Shown: in pieces, positions 32,521 to 43,563 of the stretch
Layout: each line of letters opens with the position of its first letter
Numbering within the stretch: the stretch's first letter is position 1
NCBI RefSeq assembly: GCF_041051975.1
Contig: NZ_CP163435.1
Location: 6,427,001 to 6,491,000 of the forward strand
Reading direction: 5' to 3'
Source: Streptomyces sp. R21
GTDB taxonomy: Bacteria; Actinomycetota; Actinomycetes; Streptomycetales; Streptomycetaceae
DNA: 64,000 nucleotides
Program-made: the position numbers and the translations under genes
The notes under the pieces: model-generated
What the model saw: only the letters and a program-made list of their open reading frames with translations
Told to the model about the DNA's origin: nothing
Databases searched by the model: none

Positions 32521-34424
32521 CTCCGACGACCTCGACCGCCTCGACGACCCGGCTCACGGTCGCGCAGGCGCTCGTGCGCTTCCTCGCCGCCCAGTACACC
32601 GAACGCGACGGCACCCGGCAGCGGCTGATCGCCGCCACCTGGGGCATCTTCGGCCACGGAAACGTCGCCGGGCTCGGCCAGGCGCTCGTCGAGTACGCCG
32701 ACGACATGCCCTACCACCAGGGCCGCAACGAACAGGCCATGGTGCACGCGGCGGTCGGCTACGCGCGCCAGTCGGGCCGCCTCTCCACCCACGCGGTGAC
32801 CACGTCCATCGGCCCCGGCGCGACCAACCTGGTCACCGGCGCCGCCCTCGCCACCATCAACCACCTCCCGGTCCTGCTCCTCCCCGGCGACATCTTCGCC
32901 ACCCGCCCCGCCGACCCGGTCCTCCAGCAGCTCGAAGTGCCGTACGCCGGCGATGTGTCGGTCAACGACTGCCTGCGCCCGGTGTCCAAGTACTTCGACC
33001 GCGTCACCCGCCCCGAGGCGCTGATCCCCGCGGCCCTCCAGGCGATGCGCGTGCTCACCGACCCCGTCGAGACCGGCGCCGTGACTCTCGCCCTCCCGCA
33101 GGACGTTCAGGCGGAGGCGTACGACTGGCCGGAGGAGTTCTTCGCCGAGCGGACCTGGGCCGTACGCCGCCCGGGCCCCGACCCGAACGAGCTCGCCGAG
33201 GCCGTCACCGCGATCCGCGCGGCCCGCCGCCCGCTGATAGTCGCCGGCGGCGGAGTGCACCACAGCCGCGCCGAGGAGGCGCTCGCGGAGTTGGCCGCCA
33301 CGACCCGCATCCCGGTCGCCTCCACCCAGGCCGGCAAGGGCTCCCTGCGCTTCGACCACCCGCAGGACGTCGGCGCCGTCGGCCACACCGGCACGGCGAC
33401 CGCCGACGAACTGGCCCGCACCGCCGACCTGGTGATCGGCGTGGGCACCCGGTACACCGACTTCACCACCGCCTCCGGCACCCTCTTCACCGGCGACGGC
33501 GTCCGCTTCCTCAACGTCAACATCGCCCCGTACGACGGCCACAAGCTCGCCGGGCAGCCCCTGATCGCGGACGCCCGCAGCGGCCTGGCGGAGCTGACGG
33601 TGGCGCTGCGCATGCACGAGCACCGGGCCGCGGCCGGGTACGTCACCGAGTACACGGAGGACAAGGAGCGCTGGGAGTACCGGGTCGACGCGGCGTTCGA
33701 GGCCGAGGACCCGGACCTGCGGCCCACCCAGCCGCAGGTGCTCGGCCTGCTCGACGAACTGGTCACCGAGGACGACATCCTCATCAACGCGGCCGGCTCG
33801 CTCCCCGGTGACCTGCACAAACTGTGGCGGGCACGGTCCCGGGACCAGTACCACGTCGAGTACGGCTACTCGTGCATGGGCTATGAGATCCCGGCCGCGA
33901 TCGGAGTGCGGCTCGCCGCACCCGACCGTCCCGTGTGGGCGCTGGTCGGCGACGGCACGTATCTGATGATGCCGACGGAGATCGTCACGGCGGTGCAGGA
34001 GGGGATCGCGATCAAGGTCGTCATCCTGCAGAACCACGGGTACGCGTCCATCGGCGGCCTCTCGGAGAGCGTCGGAGGCGAGCGGTACGGCACCGCGTAC
34101 CGCTACCGCTCCGAGGAAGGGGACCGTACGTACACGGGGGCGCCGCTGCCCGTCGACCTCGCCGCCAACGCGGCCAGCCTGGGCATGCGCGTCCTACGCG
34201 CGAAGACCGTGCGTGACCTGCGCGCCGCCCTCGCCGAGGCGCGCGCCGCCGACACTCCCACATGTGTCTACGTGGAGACCGAAACGGCAGACACTGTGTC
34301 GGGCGCGCCTCCGGCCCAGGCCTGGTGGGATGTACCTGTGGCCGAGACCGCGACCCGTTCGTCGGCGGTCAAGGCACGCGAGGAGTACGACCGGCACGTC
34401 TCAACCCGACGCCGCCATCTGTGA
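32517..34424 (+). CDS. iolD: 3D-(3,5/4)-trihydroxycyclohexane-1,2-dione acylhydrolase
   Basis: 635-residue thiamine-diphosphate enzyme that opens the cyclohexane ring of the inositol intermediate. The pyrimidine domain has YHQGRNEQAMVHAAVGYA with the activating Glu, the middle domain starts at RAARRPLIVAGGG, and the pyrophosphate-binding motif is VGDGTYLMM to LQNHGYASIGG near residues 478-512. ATG 32517 sits in an ATGA overlap with iolB. Length and order fit IolD; it differs from acetolactate synthases by the long acylhydrolase-type N-terminal part. Confidence 0.93.
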   Translation: MTPTTSTASTTRLTVAQALVRFLAAQYTERDGTRQRLIAATWGIFGHGNVAGLGQALVEYADDMPYHQGRNEQAMVHAAVGYARQSGRLSTHAVTTSIGPGATNLVTGAALATINHLPVLLLPGDIFATRPADPVLQQLEVPYAGDVSVNDCLRPVSKYFDRVTRPEALIPAALQAMRVLTDPVETGAVTLALPQDVQAEAYDWPEEFFAERTWAVRRPGPDPNELAEAVTAIRAARRPLIVAGGGVHHSRAEEALAELAATTRIPVASTQAGKGSLRFDHPQDVGAVGHTGTATADELARTADLVIGVGTRYTDFTTASGTLFTGDGVRFLNVNIAPYDGHKLAGQPLIADARSGLAELTVALRMHEHRAAAGYVTEYTEDKERWEYRVDAAFEAEDPDLRPTQPQVLGLLDELVTEDDILINAAGSLPGDLHKLWRARSRDQYHVEYGYSCMGYEIPAAIGVRLAAPDRPVWALVGDGTYLMMPTEIVTAVQEGIAIKVVILQNHGYASIGGLSESVGGERYGTAYRYRSEEGDRTYTGAPLPVDLAANAASLGMRVLRAKTVRDLRAALAEARAADTPTCVYVETETADTVSGAPPAQAWWDVPVAETATRSSAVKAREEYDRHVSTRRRHL

Positions 34425-34437
34425 GGGAGTTTCTGGC

Positions 34438-35940
<1,503 letters not shown>

Positions 35941-35960
35941 GCGTCACCCGCCTGGCCTCT

Positions 35961-35995
35961 GCGGCCGTCCGCAATGCGGACGGCCGCATTTTTTT
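35961..35995 (+). terminator. Intrinsic terminator of the inositol operon
   Basis: A perfect 12-bp stem GCGGCCGTCCGC/GCGGACGGCCGC with loop AAT is followed directly by ATTTTTTT. This is the most canonical rho-independent terminator in the window. The rest of the 300-base gap to the next gene holds no gene, only a promoter region. Confidence 0.95.
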
Positions 35996-36243
35996 GCGGA
36001 CACCCGCTGCGGTTCTCGTAGGGACGGAAGGAACCGCTCGCACTGCCCAGTTGCGTCCCGTACGACAGTCGGGCGGCTTCTGGTCAACGGATTCCGTAGG
36101 TAAACAGCCATTGACGTGACGGTTTTCGTCGAGGTTCCATTCGGCAACCGGGAGCGGACCAGATGACGTACGACGCGAGCCGCCGGAGGCGATAGCGCTC
36201 CCGACCGAATCACCTGACGCACGAGTCGATCGGAAACCGCTTC

Positions 36244-37653
36244 ATGACCGACACGCTCCGCCCTGTCGAGACCGCCGTCCTGGACGCCGCCCCCACGGCC
36301 TCCGGGAACCCCCAGAAGCTCAAGCGCTCCATAGGCATCGTCGGCGGCACCCTCCTCACGCTCTCGTGCGTGACCCCCGCCTCCACGCTCTTCGTGGTCG
36401 TGCCCGACCTCTTCGGCTCGCTCGGCACCGCGACGGCCCTCACCATCGCGATCGGCTCGCTGCTCTGTATCGCCGTGGCGTTCTGCTACTCGGAGCTGGG
36501 CACCCTCATCCCCAGCGCGGGCGGCGAGTACGCCATGGTCTCCACGCTGGCCGGACGGCTCGCGGGCTGGCTGGTCTTCGTGCTCTCCCTGCTGGTCGTC
36601 ATGATCGTGCCGCCGGTGATCGCCATGGGCACGGCGGACTACCTGGCGCCGATCGTGCATCTCAACGCGTCCATGGCGGGCGCCGGCGTCATGCTCCTCG
36701 CCACCCTCGCGGGCCTGCTCGACCTGCGCGCCAACGCCTGGATCACCGGCGTCTTCCTGGTCCTGGAGGTCATCGCGGCGGCCGTCGTCGCGGTCCTGGG
36801 CTTCGCCCACAGCGAGCGCGGGGCGGGCAGCCTGGTCTCCATGCAGGTCGCGGGCTCCGGTGGCCACACGGACACCGTCACGGCCATGCTGGTCGTCTCC
36901 GGTCTCGCCATCGCTCTCTTCGTCACCCAGGGCTTCTCGACCGCCGTCTACCTCTCCGAGGAGCTGGAGAACCCGCGCCGCAACGTCGCCCGCACGGTGC
37001 TGGCCACCCTCGCCATCTCCTCCGTGATCATCCTGGTCCCGGTCGTCGCGATCACCATGGGCGCCTCCGACCTGTCGACCCTGACCGGCGGCGACATCAG
37101 CTCCATGGTCACCGCCTGGTCGAACTCCGCCGTCGGCACCTTCGTCAGCCTCTGCGTGGCCCTCGCGATCATCAACGCGGGCATCGTCATGGTCATCCAG
37201 AACTCCCGCGTGCTGTTCGCCTCGGCCCGCGACAAGGCCTGGCCCGAGCCCGTCAACAAGGGCCTGTCCCGCCTCGGCCGCTTCGGCTCCCCCTGGGTCG
37301 CCACCCTCCTCGTCGGCATCCCCGGCGCGGCCCTCTGCTTCGTCAACCTGGACACCCTGTACGGCGTCACGGGCGTGTCGGTGACGGCGATGTACCTGCT
37401 CGTCGCGGTGGCCGCCCTGCTCGCCCGCCGCGGCCGGCACCGCCACACGCACGCTTGGCGCATGCCGCTGTGGCCCGCCGTGCCGGTCCTGCTGATCGCC
37501 GTTCTCGCGTACATCCTCAGCCAGCAGGAGACGACGTACCTCCTGTGGACCGGCGGCATCACCGCCGTGGCCACCCTCTACTGGGCCTTCTACCTGCGCC
37601 CGCGCCGCGACACCCGCTGGCTGGTGTCGATCCCGGAGGATGTGCAGGCGTAA
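36244..37653 (+). CDS. APC superfamily amino acid/amine permease
   Basis: 469-residue membrane protein with about twelve helices. It opens with KLKRSIGIVGGTLLTLS and shows the APC helix-1 and helix-3 features (CVTPASTLFVVVPDLFG, IPSAGGEYAMVSTLAGRLAG), then GFSTAVYLSEELENPRRNVAR as the conserved cytoplasmic loop and NSRVLFASARDKAWPEPV. Such permeases take up amino acids or amines with protons. It is separated from the inositol operon by a strong terminator, so co-regulation is not indicated. The gene ends 10 bases before a convergent acetyltransferase. Confidence 0.87.
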   Translation: MTDTLRPVETAVLDAAPTASGNPQKLKRSIGIVGGTLLTLSCVTPASTLFVVVPDLFGSLGTATALTIAIGSLLCIAVAFCYSELGTLIPSAGGEYAMVSTLAGRLAGWLVFVLSLLVVMIVPPVIAMGTADYLAPIVHLNASMAGAGVMLLATLAGLLDLRANAWITGVFLVLEVIAAAVVAVLGFAHSERGAGSLVSMQVAGSGGHTDTVTAMLVVSGLAIALFVTQGFSTAVYLSEELENPRRNVARTVLATLAISSVIILVPVVAITMGASDLSTLTGGDISSMVTAWSNSAVGTFVSLCVALAIINAGIVMVIQNSRVLFASARDKAWPEPVNKGLSRLGRFGSPWVATLLVGIPGAALCFVNLDTLYGVTGVSVTAMYLLVAVAALLARRGRHRHTHAWRMPLWPAVPVLLIAVLAYILSQQETTYLLWTGGITAVATLYWAFYLRPRRDTRWLVSIPEDVQA

Positions 37654-37663
37654 GCCTCCGGGG

Positions 37664-38074
37664 CTACCCGAAGTCCCACGTCACCACCGTGCACGTCCCG
37701 TCGTCCTTGCCACCCGCGCTGCGGTAGGTGGCGAGGGCGACGTCGTTGCCGGTGTCGACGCCGACCCACATCCCGTAACAGCCGTGCTCACGGGCGAGGG
37801 CGGCGAGCGTGTCGATCAGCGCCCGGCCGGTGCCCCGCCGCCGGTAGGGCTCGGCGACCCCCAGCTCGTACAGGAACATCTCGGTGCCCTTGTCGGGGTG
37901 GACCGTCTCGACGCCGCTGACGAAGCCGATGGGAGCGTCGTGCTCGTAGGCGAGGAAGAGATGGTGCCCGGCCGTGCTCAGGAAGCGCTCGGCCCACTCG
38001 GGGCGCACCGGGTTGTCGAAGAGGTGCTCGGCGGCGGACAGTTCGTCGGCGGTGGTGGCGCGGCGAATCTCCAT
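37664..38074 (-). CDS. GNAT N-acetyltransferase
   Basis: 136-residue single-domain acetyltransferase: IRRATTADELSAAEHLFD, HHLFLAYEHDAPIGFVSG, MFLYELGVAEPYRRRGTGRA with the acetyl-CoA-binding RRRGTG near 82, and a C-terminal GVDTGNDVALATYRSAGG. The pattern resembles aminoglycoside 3-N-acetyltransferase-I-like small GNATs, but no substrate can be assigned. It stands alone, facing the APC permease, and is divergent from the hydrolase-ABC fusion gene with a 116-base gap. Confidence 0.83.
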   Translation of the reverse strand: MEIRRATTADELSAAEHLFDNPVRPEWAERFLSTAGHHLFLAYEHDAPIGFVSGVETVHPDKGTEMFLYELGVAEPYRRRGTGRALIDTLAALAREHGCYGMWVGVDTGNDVALATYRSAGGKDDGTCTVVTWDFG

Positions 38075-38190
38075 GCGACCTTCGTACCACGGCCGCGGTA
38101 TGCGGCGAGGGTCCTGTACTCCCGCAGGAGGGCGAGGGGTTCAACCCGGCGGCTGCATCGGTTGTCGGTGGCGGCCCGTACCGTTGACGC

Positions 38191-40842
38191 ATGGATCTTC
38201 GACTGCCCCGACTGCGTGGGCCCGCACTGCGGGGACCGCGGCGCTGGATCGCCGCCGCGGCCGCCGTCGCCGTGCTCGCGGGCGTCGGCACGTGGACGGC
38301 CGTCGCCTCGGACGACGCCCCGCCCGTGCACCGCGCCGACCGTGTGATGGCCCTCGGCGACGGAGTGCGGATCGACACGTCGTACTTCACCGCGGGTTCG
38401 GGCCGCCGCCCCGCCGTGCTCCTCGGGCACGGCTTCGGCGGCAGCAAGGACGATGTGAAGGGCGAGGCGGAGAAGCTCGCCCGCGACGGGTATGCGGTGC
38501 TGACCTGGTCGGCCCGCGGCTTCGGCAGGTCCACCGGGAAGATCGGCCTCAACGACCCGAAGGGCGAGGTCGCCGACGTCTCGAAGCTCATCGACTGGCT
38601 GGCCAAGCGCCCGGAGGTCCGGCTCGACAAGGCCGGCGACCCGCGCGTGGGCGTCACCGGCGGCTCGTACGGCGGGGCGATCTCGCTGCTGGCCGCCGGG
38701 TACGACCGGCGGGTGGACGCGATCGCCCCCGCGATCACGTACTGGAACCTGTCGGACGCCCTGTTCCCGAACGGCGTCTTCAAGAAGCTCTGGGCCGGGA
38801 TCTTCATCAACTCCGGCGGCGGCTGCGACCGGTTCGAGGCCCGGCTGTGCACCATGTACGACCGGGTCGCGGAGTCCGGGAAGCCCGACGCGGCGGCCGA
38901 GAAGCTCCTTGAGGAGCGCAGCCCCTCCGCCGTCGCCGACCGCATCAAGGTGCCCACCCTCATCGTGCAGGGCCAGTCCGACTCCCTCTTCCCGCTCGGC
39001 CAGGCCGACGCCATGGCCAAGGCGATCAGTGCCAACGGCGCACCCGTGGACGTCGACTGGATCTCCGGCGGGCACGACGGCGGCGACATGGAGGCGGACC
39101 GCGTCCAGGCCCGTGTCGGCTCCTGGTTCGACCGCTACCTGAAGGACGAGCCGGGCGTGGACACCGGCCCCGCCTTCCGCGTCACCCGCACCGGAGGCAT
39201 CGACTCCACCGACGGCGCCGCCCAGTTGAGGGGCGCGAGCGGCGACGCGTACCCGGGCCTGTCCAGCGGTGGGCACACGGTCGCGCTGACCGGCGGCGAG
39301 CAGAGCTTCCAGAACCCGGCCGGGGCGAGCCCGCCCGCGATCTCCGCCCTGCCGGGCCTCGGCGGCTCCGGCGGCCTCTCCCAGCTGTCGGCGCTCGGCG
39401 TGGGAGTCTCCCTCGACTTCCCGGGCCAGTTCGCGAAGTTCGACTCGGCGACGCTGACGCGCGACCTGCGCATCACCGGCTCGCCCACGGCGACGGTGCA
39501 CGTGAAGTCGTCCACCGGCGACGCGGTCCTCTTCGGGAAGGTGTACGACGTCGGCCCCGGCGGCACACAACAGGTGCTGCCCTCCCAGCTGGTCGCCCCG
39601 GTCCGCGTCGAGAACGCGAAGGCCGGCAAGGACGTCACCCTCACCCTCCCGGCCGTCGACCACGAGGTGCAGAAGGGCCACCGGCTCCGCCTGGTCCTCG
39701 CCTCCACCGACCTCGGCTACGCGTCCCCGGCCGCTCCGGCGACGTACTCCGTCTCCCTCAAGGGCGACCTGACCGTCCCGACCGCCCCCGGTGTGACGAC
39801 CGCCGCGGCCCCGCTGCCCGCCTGGGTCTGGTGGCTGCCGCTCGCCGGAGCCGCCCTGGCCCTCGCCCTCCTGCTGACGGGCCGACGCCGTACGGCGACC
39901 CCGGCGCCCGACCCCGAGCTGGCCGAAGTCCCGCTCCAGATCACCGACCTGAGCAAGCGGTACGCGAAGTCGGCGGACCGGTACGCGGTGCGCGACCTGG
40001 GGTTCCGCGTGGAGAAGGGCCAGGTCCTGGGCCTGCTCGGGCCGAACGGCGCGGGCAAGACGACGACACTTCGCATGCTCATGGGTCTGATCAAGCCCGA
40101 CGGCGGCGAGATCCGCGTCTTCGGCCACGCGATCCGCCCCGGCGCGCCGGTCCTCTCCCGCGTCGGCGCCTTCGTGGAGGGCGCGGGCTTCCTCCCGCAC
40201 CTCTCCGGACGCGAGAACCTGGAGCTGTACTGGCAGGCCACCGGGCGTCCGCCCGAGGACGCCCACCTGGAGGAGGCGCTGGAGATCGCGGGCCTCGGCG
40301 ACGCACTGGCCCGCGCGGTCCGCACGTACTCCCAGGGCATGCGCCAGCGCCTCGCCATCGCCCAGGCGATGCTCGGCCTCCCGGACCTCCTCATCCTCGA
40401 CGAACCGACCAACGGCCTCGACCCGCCGCAGATCCGCGAGATGCGCGAGGTCATGATCCGCTACGCGGCGGCGGGACGCACGGTCATCGTCTCCAGCCAC
40501 CTCCTCGCCGAGGTCGAGCAGTCATGCACCCACCTGGTGGTCATGGACCGCGGCCGCCTCATCCAGGCGGGCCCGGTCGCCGAGATCGTGGGCTCCGGCG
40601 ACACCCTGCTGATCGGCACCGGCTCCCCCGTGGAGGAGCCCGTCGTCGAGAAGGTCGGCGCGCTGCCGGGCGTGGCCTCGGCCGTCGCCGCCGAGGGCGG
40701 GCTGCTGGTCCGCCTCGACCCCGACGGAAGCGCGGAACGCCTGGTCGTGGAGCTCGTACGGCTCGAAGTGCCCGTGGCGTCGGTGGGCCCCCACCGCCGT
40801 CTGGAAGACGCCTTCCTCACCCTGATCGGAGGTGCCGCATGA
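38191..40842 (+). CDS. Esterase/X-Pro-peptidase-like hydrolase fused to an ABC ATPase
   Basis: 883-residue three-part fusion. Residues 19-40 are a membrane anchor. Residues 50-530 are an alpha/beta hydrolase of the S15/CocE type: LLGHGFGGSKDD, nucleophile Ser159 in TGGSYGGA, QGQSDSLFP and SGGHDGGDM for Asp and His, then a jelly-roll-like C-terminal part. A second helix lies near 541-563 (AWVWWLPLAGAALALALLL). Residues 580-883 are an ABC ATPase: Walker A GPNGAGKTT near 615, signature YSQGMRQRL, LILDEPTNGLD, and SSHLLAEVEQ. The topology puts the hydrolase outside and the ATPase inside. It overlaps its permease gene by ATGA. No ribosome site is obvious. The role may be export coupled to hydrolysis of a peptide or ester (inference). 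Confidence 0.9.
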   Translation: MDLRLPRLRGPALRGPRRWIAAAAAVAVLAGVGTWTAVASDDAPPVHRADRVMALGDGVRIDTSYFTAGSGRRPAVLLGHGFGGSKDDVKGEAEKLARDGYAVLTWSARGFGRSTGKIGLNDPKGEVADVSKLIDWLAKRPEVRLDKAGDPRVGVTGGSYGGAISLLAAGYDRRVDAIAPAITYWNLSDALFPNGVFKKLWAGIFINSGGGCDRFEARLCTMYDRVAESGKPDAAAEKLLEERSPSAVADRIKVPTLIVQGQSDSLFPLGQADAMAKAISANGAPVDVDWISGGHDGGDMEADRVQARVGSWFDRYLKDEPGVDTGPAFRVTRTGGIDSTDGAAQLRGASGDAYPGLSSGGHTVALTGGEQSFQNPAGASPPAISALPGLGGSGGLSQLSALGVGVSLDFPGQFAKFDSATLTRDLRITGSPTATVHVKSSTGDAVLFGKVYDVGPGGTQQVLPSQLVAPVRVENAKAGKDVTLTLPAVDHEVQKGHRLRLVLASTDLGYASPAAPATYSVSLKGDLTVPTAPGVTTAAAPLPAWVWWLPLAGAALALALLLTGRRRTATPAPDPELAEVPLQITDLSKRYAKSADRYAVRDLGFRVEKGQVLGLLGPNGAGKTTTLRMLMGLIKPDGGEIRVFGHAIRPGAPVLSRVGAFVEGAGFLPHLSGRENLELYWQATGRPPEDAHLEEALEIAGLGDALARAVRTYSQGMRQRLAIAQAMLGLPDLLILDEPTNGLDPPQIREMREVMIRYAAAGRTVIVSSHLLAEVEQSCTHLVVMDRGRLIQAGPVAEIVGSGDTLLIGTGSPVEEPVVEKVGALPGVASAVAAEGGLLVRLDPDGSAERLVVELVRLEVPVASVGPHRRLEDAFLTLIGGAA

Positions 40843-41702
40843 GCACGCTCGTCGAGCGGGCCGAGACGGCCGACGGCTATCGCGCGCGGCGCACCCTGCC
40901 GCTGCGCGTCGAGCTGATCCGGCAGTTGAAGCGGCGCCGCACCCTCGTCATGGGCGCGATCCTCGCGGTGCTGCCCTTCGTGCTGGTCATCGCGTTCGCC
41001 GTCGGCGGCGAACCCGGCGCGCGCAACGGGCAGGTGACGCTGATGGACACGGCCACCGCGTCCGGCGCGAACTTCGCCGCGGTGAACCTGTTCGTCTCCG
41101 CGGGCTTCCTCCTCGTCATCCCCGTCGCGCTGTTCTGCGGGGACACGATCGCCTCCGAGGCGAGCTGGTCCTCGCTGCGCTATCTGCTGGCCGCCCCCGT
41201 GCCGAGGGCGCGCCTGCTGTGGTCCAAGCTCACCGTCGCGCTCGGCCTCAGCCTCGCCGCGATGGTGCTGCTGCCGGTCGTCGCCCTGGTGGTCGGTACG
41301 GCGGCCTACGGCTGGGGTCCGCTGGAGATCCCCACCGGCGGCGCGCTCTCCGCGGGCACCGCGGCCCAGCGCCTGCTGATCGTGGTGGCGTACGTCTTCG
41401 TGTCCCAACTGGTCACCGCGGGGCTCGCGTTCTGGCTGTCGACCAAGACGGACGCACCCCTGGGCGCGGTCGGCGGAGCCGTCGGCCTGACGATCGTCGG
41501 GAACGTCCTGGACGCCGTCACCGCCCTCGGCGACTGGCGCGACTTCCTGCCCGCGCACTGGCAGTTCGCCTGGGCCGACGCCGTCCAGCCCACTCCGGAG
41601 TGGGGAGGCATGATCCAGGGCACGGCGATTTCGATAACGTACGCGCTCGTGCTGTTCGCCCTGGCCTTCCGCGGTTTCCGGCGCAAGGACATCGTGTCGT
41701 AG
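40839..41702 (+). CDS. ABC-2 type transporter permease
   Basis: 287-residue membrane protein with about six helices, including VMGAILAVLPFVLVIAFAVG and LVIPVALFCGDTIASEASWS, and the ABC-2 loop RYLLAAPVPRARLLWSKL that contacts the ATPase. It is the partner of the hydrolase-ATPase fusion, whose stop overlaps its start. Systems of this class export drugs, peptides or lipids. No substrate or immunity gene is adjacent. A GGAGG ribosome site precedes the ATG. Confidence 0.88.
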   Translation: MSTLVERAETADGYRARRTLPLRVELIRQLKRRRTLVMGAILAVLPFVLVIAFAVGGEPGARNGQVTLMDTATASGANFAAVNLFVSAGFLLVIPVALFCGDTIASEASWSSLRYLLAAPVPRARLLWSKLTVALGLSLAAMVLLPVVALVVGTAAYGWGPLEIPTGGALSAGTAAQRLLIVVAYVFVSQLVTAGLAFWLSTKTDAPLGAVGGAVGLTIVGNVLDAVTALGDWRDFLPAHWQFAWADAVQPTPEWGGMIQGTAISITYALVLFALAFRGFRRKDIVS

Positions 41703-41885
41703 GTCTCCGGAGGATCACCTACCGGTCTCGACAGCCCTTCTCCGTGGCCGCTTCGAGATCCATCCGCAACGCCCCGTACCGCACATCCGGGCCTCCTCGG
41801 CCGTCACAGTCACAGATGTCGAACCCCAGACATCACTGGACACCGTTCACCGGTGACTGACCGATGACCGACCGAGGGGGCACGG

Positions 41886-43448
41886 ATGGGGACGGATCAC
41901 ATACGGCGGCTGCGGAGCGCACTGCTCGCGCTCACCGTCGCGGGCGGCCTGCTGCTCACCGGTTGCAGCGGCGCCGGCGGGGACCACAGCGGCGCGTCGA
42001 AGGGCGCGAACAGGTACGGCGACGGCGCCACGGGCCCGCTGCCCGCCCCCGCCCAGCCCTCGGGCACCGGGCAGGGCGAACAGAACGGCGAGCGGAAGGG
42101 CGAAGAGAACCGGGACATCGCGCCCTCCCCCGACTACCTCTCCACCTTCGCCCTCGACGTGGACACCGCCTCGTACGGCTATGCCCGCCGCACCCTCGCC
42201 GACGGCCGCATGCCCGACCCGTCGACCGTGCGCCCCGAGGAGTTCGTCAACAGCTTCCGGCAGGACTACGAACGCCCGGACGGCAACGGCTTCTCGGTCA
42301 CCGTCGACGGCGCCCGCACGGACGAGGACGGTTGGTCGCTCGTCCGGGTCGGACTCGCGACCCGCGCCGCCGAGGACGACCGCGAACGCCCGCCCGCCGC
42401 CCTCACCTTCGTCATCGACGTCTCCGGCTCCATGGACGAACCGGGCCGCCTCGACCTGGCCAAGGACTCCCTCGACGTGATGACGGACCGGCTGCGCGAC
42501 GACGACTCGGTAGCCCTGGTCACCTTCAGCGACGAGGCCGAGCTGGTGCTGCCGATGACCCGCCTCGGCGACCACCGAGGCCGCGTCCACGACGCCATCG
42601 ACGGCCTGGAGTCCCGTTCGTCGACCAACCTCGGCGCGGGCGTGAGCACCGGCTACGACATCGCCGTCGAGGGCCTGCGCAAGGGCGCCACCAACCGGGT
42701 CGTCCTGATCTCGGACGCGCTCGCCAACACCGGCGACACCGACGCGGACTCGATCCTCGAACGTATCTCCGGCGCCCGCCGCGAACACGGCATCACCCTC
42801 TTCGGTGTCGGCGTCGGCAGCGACTACGGCGACGCCCTCATGGAGCGCCTCGCCGACAAGGGCGACGGCCACACGACGTACGTGTCCACCAAGGACGACG
42901 CCCGCAAGGTCTTCTGCGAGCAACTCCCGCAGAACATCGACCTGACAGCCCGCGACGCCAAGGCGCAGGTCGCCTTCGACCCGGAGACCGTGCGGGAGTT
43001 CCGCCTCATCGGCTACGACAACCGCACGGTCGCCGACGAGGACTTCCGCAACGACCGCGTCGACGGCGGCGAGGTCGGCCCCGGCCACACGGTCACCGCG
43101 CTCTACGCCGTCCGCACCAGGCCGGGCGCCTCCGGTCACCTCGCCACCGCGAGCGTCCGCTGGCTGGACCCCGACACCCGCGCCCCGCACGAGAGGTCGG
43201 GCCAGCTGGAGACCGGCGCCCTCGGTGACGACCTGTGGACCGCGCCCGCCCGCTTCCAAGTCGATGCGGTGGCCGCGTACTTCGCCGACGCCCTCCGCCA
43301 CGGCGACCACCGCTGGACCGCCCTCCCGGACCGCTCCTCCCTCACCCGACTCGCCGACCGGGCCGACGAGTTGGCCGACTCCACGGAGGACAAGGCGGTA
43401 CGCGAGCTGGCGGACGCCGTCGAAAGGGCTGCCCGGGTCGAGGGCTGA
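41886..43448 (+). CDS. von Willebrand factor A lipoprotein (YfbK-like)
   Basis: 520-residue exported lipoprotein: signal peptide with lipobox LLTGC (Cys27), a Gly/Ser/Gln-rich linker to residue 75, the YfbK N-terminal domain (STFALDVDTASYGYARRTL), a vWA domain with MIDAS FVIDVSGSMD near 175 and SSTNLGAGV, and a C-terminal DUF3520-like region (LIGYDNRTVADEDF). YfbK-like proteins are envelope proteins of unknown role; the MIDAS implies metal-dependent protein binding. It has its own 183-base upstream region, in which I see only a small TTCACCGGTGA palindrome near the start. Confidence 0.9.
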   Translation: MGTDHIRRLRSALLALTVAGGLLLTGCSGAGGDHSGASKGANRYGDGATGPLPAPAQPSGTGQGEQNGERKGEENRDIAPSPDYLSTFALDVDTASYGYARRTLADGRMPDPSTVRPEEFVNSFRQDYERPDGNGFSVTVDGARTDEDGWSLVRVGLATRAAEDDRERPPAALTFVIDVSGSMDEPGRLDLAKDSLDVMTDRLRDDDSVALVTFSDEAELVLPMTRLGDHRGRVHDAIDGLESRSSTNLGAGVSTGYDIAVEGLRKGATNRVVLISDALANTGDTDADSILERISGARREHGITLFGVGVGSDYGDALMERLADKGDGHTTYVSTKDDARKVFCEQLPQNIDLTARDAKAQVAFDPETVREFRLIGYDNRTVADEDFRNDRVDGGEVGPGHTVTALYAVRTRPGASGHLATASVRWLDPDTRAPHERSGQLETGALGDDLWTAPARFQVDAVAAYFADALRHGDHRWTALPDRSSLTRLADRADELADSTEDKAVRELADAVERAARVEG

Positions 43449-43563
43449 GGAGGGATCAGTTCCCGCCGGACCCATTGACCTCTCCCTACGCACCGGTAAG
43501 TTGACGCCCCGACACCAGTACAGGTCAGCACGTCAGCACCTTGAGTCGGCACCGGGAGTCGTC

